From Okibacterium fritillariae (GTDB taxonomy: Bacteria > Actinomycetota > Actinomycetes > Actinomycetales > Microbacteriaceae), in assembly GCF_900167575.1 (NCBI RefSeq), contig NZ_FUZP01000003.1:62001-126000 (forward strand): a stretch of DNA of 64,000 nt, in the 5' to 3' direction. The notes beneath the pieces were generated by a model. It did no database searches, was not told the DNA's origin, and saw nothing but the letters and a program-made list of their open reading frames with translations. Shown here piece by piece: positions 60,014 to 64,000 of this stretch. A program made the position numbers and the translations under genes. How positions within the stretch are numbered: position 1 is the stretch's first letter; each line of letters starts with the position of its first letter.

Positions 60014-61885
60014 CTAGTGCCCTGCCGGGCCGGTGCGCGTGATGACGGCGCGCAGCGTCTCCAGAGGAGCTTTGGGCGTGCGGTCGTCGGCCAGCAGACC
60101 GTTGGTCTCCTGCAGCGTGTCGACGAGCTGCGTGTAGCAGAACCCGGCCACGAACGAGCTGGCGGCCACGGCGCCGACGACGGCCTCGAGGCGGTCGACG
60201 AAGTCCTCCGAACTGGTTGCCTTCGAATAGCCCCACGCATCGTCGGGCACGGCCTTCGAGGCATACGAGATGCCGCCGAATTCGGTGACCATGACGGGCC
60301 GGTCGCCCACCTTTTGGCCGTCGAGCAGCATGCGTCGGCCGGCCGGGCCGAAACCGCCGAGCACGGCGTTGCAGGCATCCTGATCGAGGTAGCGGGCGCG
60401 CAGCACCTCGCCCGACCATTCGTAGTCGTGGATGCTGAGGATGTCGGAGTCCACGTGCTCCCACCCGTCGTTCGACACGACGGGCCGCGACGGGTCGAGG
60501 GCGCGCGTCAACGAGACGAGCGAGCGGGCGTAGGCCTGCATGCGCTCGTCGTGCGCGATGTGCTGCACACCCCAGCTCTCGTTGAGCGGAACCCACGTGA
60601 CGATGCAGGGGTGCGACAGGTCGCGCTCAATGACGGCGGTCCACTCGGCGCTCAGGCGGGCGACGGCGCGCGGACTGAACTCGAACGCACCGGGCGTCTC
60701 GGCCCAGACCAGCAGGCCGAGCACGTCGGCCCAATAGAGGAAGCGCGGGTCTTCGAACTTCTGGTGCACGCGCGTGGCATTGAAACCGAGCTCTTTGATG
60801 AGCTCGGCCTCGCGTTTGAGGGCCGCCGGGCTGGGCGCGGCGAGGTGTGATTCGGGCCAATAGCCCTGGTTCAGCACACTGCGCACGTAGTAGGGGCGGT
60901 CGTTGAGCAGGAAGTGCCCGCCCGCGACGGCCGCCGAGCGCAGGCCCAGGTAGGAGTACACCTCGTCGACCACTGCATCGTCGGCGCGCACCGTGACGCG
61001 CACATCGAGCAGGCGCGGATGTTCGGGCGACCACAGCAATTCTTCATAGGCCTGCCCGTTCGTCTGCAAGGGCAGCGCCACCACGAGCGCCGTCGTGACG
61101 TCGAGCGCGCGCATGGTCTGGGAGGCGAGCTGCTCACCCTCAAACGAAACGACCACGTCGAGGCGCACATCGGCGTCGGCCGCGGGTCGCCGGTTCAAGT
61201 CGAGCCGCAGCGCGATCGTGCCGCCCGGAACATCGGGGGTGGCGTGCACGAGCGTGACGAAGACATCCGACGTCGACTCGAGCCAGACGGGCTGCCAGAT
61301 GCCCGAGGTGCGGTGGTACCAAATCGAGTGCGGCTCGAGCCGCCAATCCTGTTTGCCGCGCGGCTGCGACACGTCGAAGGGGTCGTCCTCGACACGCACC
61401 ACGAGCGTGTGCGTGGCGCGCTCGGCACCGGCACCGGTACTGGCACCGACGACGTCGGTCACGTCGAACGAGAAGGGCGTGTGCCCACCCTCGTGCGCCC
61501 CTAGGTGCACACCGTCGAGCCACACCTGCGCGCGGTAGTCGACGGCGCCGAAGTGCACGTGCAGTCGGCGGTCGGCGCCGAAGCCGGCGGCCGCCAGATC
61601 GTCGGCGGTCAGCTCGCGGGAGTACCAGACCACGGGATGGAAACCCGTGTCGTGAATTCCGGAGGCCTCGGATTCGAACGGGAACGGCACCTGGATGCTG
61701 CGGCCGAAGTCGGGCGAGGCGAACCACCGCTCGGCCAGACCCTCGTCGGCATCGTCGAAGGCGAACGACCACGTGCCGGTGAGATCAGCCCAATCGGGGC
61801 GCACCAGTTGCGGTCGTGGGTAGGTGCCGTCTTGGCGGCTGGCTCGAAGGGCCTCGTCATCGAGGCGCGCGGGGCTACTGCTCAT
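60014..61885 (-). CDS. glycoside hydrolase family 2 enzyme
   Basis: A 623-residue cytosolic enzyme (no signal peptide) with an N-terminal sugar-binding jelly roll (WYSRELTADDL, HFGAVDYRAQVWLDGVHLG, GGHTPFSFDVTD), an Ig-like middle, and the TIM barrel. The putative acid/base Glu is in VPLNESWGVQ (about residue 435) and the nucleophile Glu in VMVTEFGGISYAS (about 535). Family 2 includes beta-galactosidases, beta-glucuronidases and beta-mannosidases; the exact sugar is not clear. An operator overlaps its promoter. Confidence 0.9.
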   Translation of the reverse strand: MSSSPARLDDEALRASRQDGTYPRPQLVRPDWADLTGTWSFAFDDADEGLAERWFASPDFGRSIQVPFPFESEASGIHDTGFHPVVWYSRELTADDLAAAGFGADRRLHVHFGAVDYRAQVWLDGVHLGAHEGGHTPFSFDVTDVVGASTGAGAERATHTLVVRVEDDPFDVSQPRGKQDWRLEPHSIWYHRTSGIWQPVWLESTSDVFVTLVHATPDVPGGTIALRLDLNRRPAADADVRLDVVVSFEGEQLASQTMRALDVTTALVVALPLQTNGQAYEELLWSPEHPRLLDVRVTVRADDAVVDEVYSYLGLRSAAVAGGHFLLNDRPYYVRSVLNQGYWPESHLAAPSPAALKREAELIKELGFNATRVHQKFEDPRFLYWADVLGLLVWAETPGAFEFSPRAVARLSAEWTAVIERDLSHPCIVTWVPLNESWGVQHIAHDERMQAYARSLVSLTRALDPSRPVVSNDGWEHVDSDILSIHDYEWSGEVLRARYLDQDACNAVLGGFGPAGRRMLLDGQKVGDRPVMVTEFGGISYASKAVPDDAWGYSKATSSEDFVDRLEAVVGAVAASSFVAGFCYTQLVDTLQETNGLLADDRTPKAPLETLRAVITRTGPAGH

Positions 61886-61904
61886 GCACACATCATGCAC
61901 GCAA

Positions 61905-61920
61905 TTTACTGCGCTGTAAA
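61905..61920. promoter_or_regulatory. LacI-type operator of the GH2 gene
   Basis: TTTACTGCGCTGTAAA is a near-perfect palindrome about a GCGC centre (only the central-flanking T/T pair mismatches), 20 bp before the GH2 start. Its half-site GCGC-nGTAAATT (minus strand) recurs at the promoter of the sugar-binding protein gene (63232-63247). Confidence 0.7.
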
Positions 61921-61963
61921 CTCTGCAATCCCGACACCGGCGTGTCGCCGCGAGTCGAGCAGG

Positions 61964-63076
61964 TCAGGCTGAGAGAGAGTGCGAAAGCGATCCGGAAGCC
62001 CCCGCATCGACGTCGGCATCGACGTCAGAGGCGGCGTCCGAGGTGGCCCCGGAGGCCTGCAACGAACCCGGCGCACTCTCGCGCAAAGCCAGCTCGAAAT
62101 CGACCAGACGGTGCCGGCCGATGCCGTCATAACCGTCGATGCGCTCAGCCAGCATCTCGAGCGCCACCCGCGCCAACTCGTGCGTATTCGGCGACACCGA
62201 CGACAGGCTCGGGAACGTCGTGGCGTCGAACGCGATGTTGTCCCAGCCGATCACGGCCACATCATCCGGAATCGAAATGCCCCGCTCGTGCAGAGCACGC
62301 AGGGCACCGATGGCCGCGAGATCGTCGCGGCACATGAGCGCATCGAAGCGGATGCCGCGATCGATCGCCTCTCCGACCGCCCGGGCCGCCTCATCCGACG
62401 CGATGGCCCCCGTGGGGATCAACAGATCGTGTTCGACCGGCAGGCCGCGGCTCTCGAGGCCCTGTTGATAGCCGACGATGCGCTGCCTCGACGTCCACGA
62501 CAGCCCCTCGTTCTCGTGCCCCACGAAGGCGATGCGCGTGCGGCCGAGATCCGCGAGATGCTCGGTGGCCACGGTCGCCGCCGCGACGTTGTCGATCATG
62601 ACGCGGTCGACGCTGAGCGGCGCGGGCCCCTCGCCCAGCAAGACCATGGGCAGGTCGCCGTGCCGCTCGGCGATCTCGCGCGACGACATCTGCGAGGGCT
62701 GCAACAGCATGCCGTCGACGAGGCCGGCCTCGCTCGCGGACAGCACCGCCCGCTCACCCTCGATGGTGCCCTCGGTCTCTTCGAGCAGCACGCGATAGCC
62801 CGAGCCCGTCGCCGCGGCCGCCTTCGAGACGACGTTGGCGAGCTCGGAGAAGTAGGGCAGCCGCACATCCGCGAAGGCCAGCGCGATCAGGCCCGTGCGC
62901 CCCGTTGCGAGCCGCCGGCCGATGGCGTTGGGCCGATAGCCGAGCTCGTCGATGGCCCGCTGCACGCGCTCGCGCATGGGCGCCGACACGTTGGGGTGGG
63001 CGTGCACCACGTTGGAGACGGTCTTCATCGACACCCCAGCGTGCTCGGCCACGTCCTGTAAACGAACTCCCGCCAT
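61964..63076 (-). CDS. LacI-family transcriptional repressor
   Basis: A 370-residue regulator with the N-terminal LacI HTH and hinge (VRLQDVAEHAGVSMKTVSNV, NAIGRRLATGRTGLIALAFA) and a periplasmic-binding-protein-like sugar-sensing domain (MLLQPSQMSSREIAERHGDL, AVIGWDNIAFDATTFPSLSS). A Ser/Ala/Asp-rich tail of about 35 residues is added. It lies between the GH2 and sugar-binding-protein genes, both of which have matching operators. Confidence 0.92.
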   Translation of the reverse strand: MAGVRLQDVAEHAGVSMKTVSNVVHAHPNVSAPMRERVQRAIDELGYRPNAIGRRLATGRTGLIALAFADVRLPYFSELANVVSKAAAATGSGYRVLLEETEGTIEGERAVLSASEAGLVDGMLLQPSQMSSREIAERHGDLPMVLLGEGPAPLSVDRVMIDNVAAATVATEHLADLGRTRIAFVGHENEGLSWTSRQRIVGYQQGLESRGLPVEHDLLIPTGAIASDEAARAVGEAIDRGIRFDALMCRDDLAAIGALRALHERGISIPDDVAVIGWDNIAFDATTFPSLSSVSPNTHELARVALEMLAERIDGYDGIGRHRLVDFELALRESAPGSLQASGATSDAASDVDADVDAGASGSLSHSLSA

Positions 63077-63220
63077 GGTTCCTCCGATGTCGCGTGTGGT
63101 GTCTCGCGTGTGCTGCCGGTGCCACGACGGCGGATGACCGCACCCGCGTCGCTCGCCCCGAACTCTAGACCCGGAGCATGCCGTGCCGCCAGATTACCGC
63201 GCTGGAGAAATGTCTAGATC

Positions 63221-63249
63221 TTGACGGCCGACTTCTAGCGCTGTAAATT
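63221..63249 (+). promoter_or_regulatory. promoter with overlapping LacI-type operator, sugar-binding protein gene
   Basis: TTGACG (63221-63226) and TAAATT (63244-63249) are separated by 17 bp, a good -35/-10 pair. The operator CTTCTAGCGCTGTAAA (63232-63247) covers the spacer and half of the -10. A weaker related site with GCGCTG lies at 63193-63208. The leader to the start is about 75 nt. Confidence 0.65.
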
Positions 63250-63329
63250 CACCTTCGACGCCCGATCATTCTTGAGGGGCGCCACCCTGTGCACCGCCCA
63301 TCGGGCGTAAAACTCAAAGGAGAGTACTC

Positions 63330-64000
63330 ATGAAGAAGGGAACCGCCCGCAGAGCACTTGCGGCGACACTGGCGCTCGGCGTCGGCCTGGCCCTGACGGC
63401 CTGCGGGTCATCGGGCAGCACCGGCGGAGGCGCCTCCGTCTCTGGCGAGGACTACGACGGCCCCAAAGTCTCGATCAGCTTCTGGAACGGCTGGACCGGT
63501 GGCGCAGCCCCCGTTCTCGTGCCGAAGCTCATCGAGAAGTTCAACAGCGAGCACGACAACATCGAGGTCAAGAACGTGCCCATGGAATGGGCCGACGTCA
63601 ACAAGAAGCTCCCCCTGGCGGTCAAGGCCGGCAAGGGTCCGGATGTCGCGGTGGCCCACGGCGACGACGTGGCAACTTACGCGGCGCAGGGTTTGCTGCT
63701 GAAGGCCGACGACATCGTCAAGGCGCTCGGCTACTCGGCCGAGGACTTCCCCGAAGGCCTCATGGACGCGGGCGCATACTCGGGCAACCAGTACGGCATC
63801 CCGTGGAGCGTCACGCCCCTCGGCCTCTACGTCAACAACGATGTGCTGAAGGCCGCGGGCATCGACCCGGCCACCGTCCCCTCCGACAAGGACGCCTACA
63901 TGAAGGCGCTCGAAGCCCTCAAGGCGGCCGGCGTGCAGGGCGAATGGGTCGACGGCTACGTCTTCACGGGCACGTTCGAGTTCCAGTCGCTGCTCTGGCA
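63330..64000 (+). CDS. sugar ABC transporter substrate-binding lipoprotein, 5' part
   Basis: The frame opens at ATG 63330 after AAAGGAGAG and runs off the right edge (223 residues seen). MKKGTARRALAATLALGVGL and lipobox LTAC mark a lipoprotein. The mature part has the class I solute-binding start KVSISFWNGWTGGAAP, FNSEHDNIEVKNVPMEWADV, GKGPDVAVAHGDDVATYA and YGIPWSVTPLGLYVNND, as in oligosaccharide-binding proteins. Permease genes are expected downstream. Its promoter overlaps a LacI-type operator. Confidence 0.92.
   Translation, partial: MKKGTARRALAATLALGVGLALTACGSSGSTGGGASVSGEDYDGPKVSISFWNGWTGGAAPVLVPKLIEKFNSEHDNIEVKNVPMEWADVNKKLPLAVKAGKGPDVAVAHGDDVATYAAQGLLLKADDIVKALGYSAEDFPEGLMDAGAYSGNQYGIPWSVTPLGLYVNNDVLKAAGIDPATVPSDKDAYMKALEALKAAGVQGEWVDGYVFTGTFEFQSLLW

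Overview
The window is high-GC DNA (roughly two thirds G+C by eye) densely packed with genes on both strands. Codon use, a DUF3073 protein, a DUF7882-type small protein, noncanonical LAxTG/LAxSG wall-sorting tails, HtaA haem proteins and many GTG starts all point to an actinobacterium of the family Microbacteriaceae. A DUF3494 ice-binding protein suggests a cold-exposed relative. No rRNA, tRNA, CRISPR array, insertion sequence or prophage was recognised.

Layout. 1-8.6 kb: the 5' part of an RND efflux permease; a MocR regulator divergent from a YczE-type membrane protein; a free-standing TipAS drug-binding domain; a DUF4097/PadR pair behind a palindromic operator; an APC permease; an MntR-like regulator. 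8.6-9.6 kb: a lower-GC three-gene cassette (DUF4375-like, DUF2019, unknown) with 4-bp overlaps, the clearest accessory patch. 9.7-17.1 kb: PiT phosphate transporter, DUF3073, small membrane proteins, purM and purF, lipoproteins. 17.4-28.5 kb: an iron/haem region with a lamin-tail/phytase-like surface protein, an overlooked 43-aa ORF coupled to it, a DUF7882 protein, a 1218-aa HtaA protein with four 122-aa repeats, and a divergent hmuTUV ABC transporter. Two DtxR/IdeR-type boxes lie between htaA and hmuT. 28.5-32.6 kb: a PucR regulator divergent from an MHS transporter and an M20 amidohydrolase. 32.8-42.5 kb: wall-anchored ice-binding protein, ECF sigma factor with Ogt repair protein, amino-acid permease, glutaminase, alr-ddl operon, and an unknown membrane protein.

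42.6-46.1 kb: a molybdate operon (HTH-TOBE sensor, modA, a fused modBC). 46.2-56.3 kb: CorC-type protein, SseB, acetyltransferase, zinc alcohol dehydrogenase, small conserved proteins, a TmrB-like kinase, a hydrolase next to a TetR regulator with a palindromic operator, and lipid- or wall-anchored surface proteins. 56.4-64 kb: a carbohydrate locus (Tat-exported GH106-like enzyme, GH2 enzyme, LacI regulator, and the start of a sugar-binding lipoprotein). Related operators overlap the GH2 and sugar-binding-protein promoters.

The best candidates for new biology are the repeat-bearing HtaA protein with its iron-box neighbours and coupled micro-ORF, the low-GC three-gene cassette with a possible 8-codon leader ORF, the ECF sigma-Ogt pair, and a set of apparently leaderless genes whose -10 hexamers sit 6-8 nt before the start codon. 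All functional statements rest on reading motifs and context; no database search was run.
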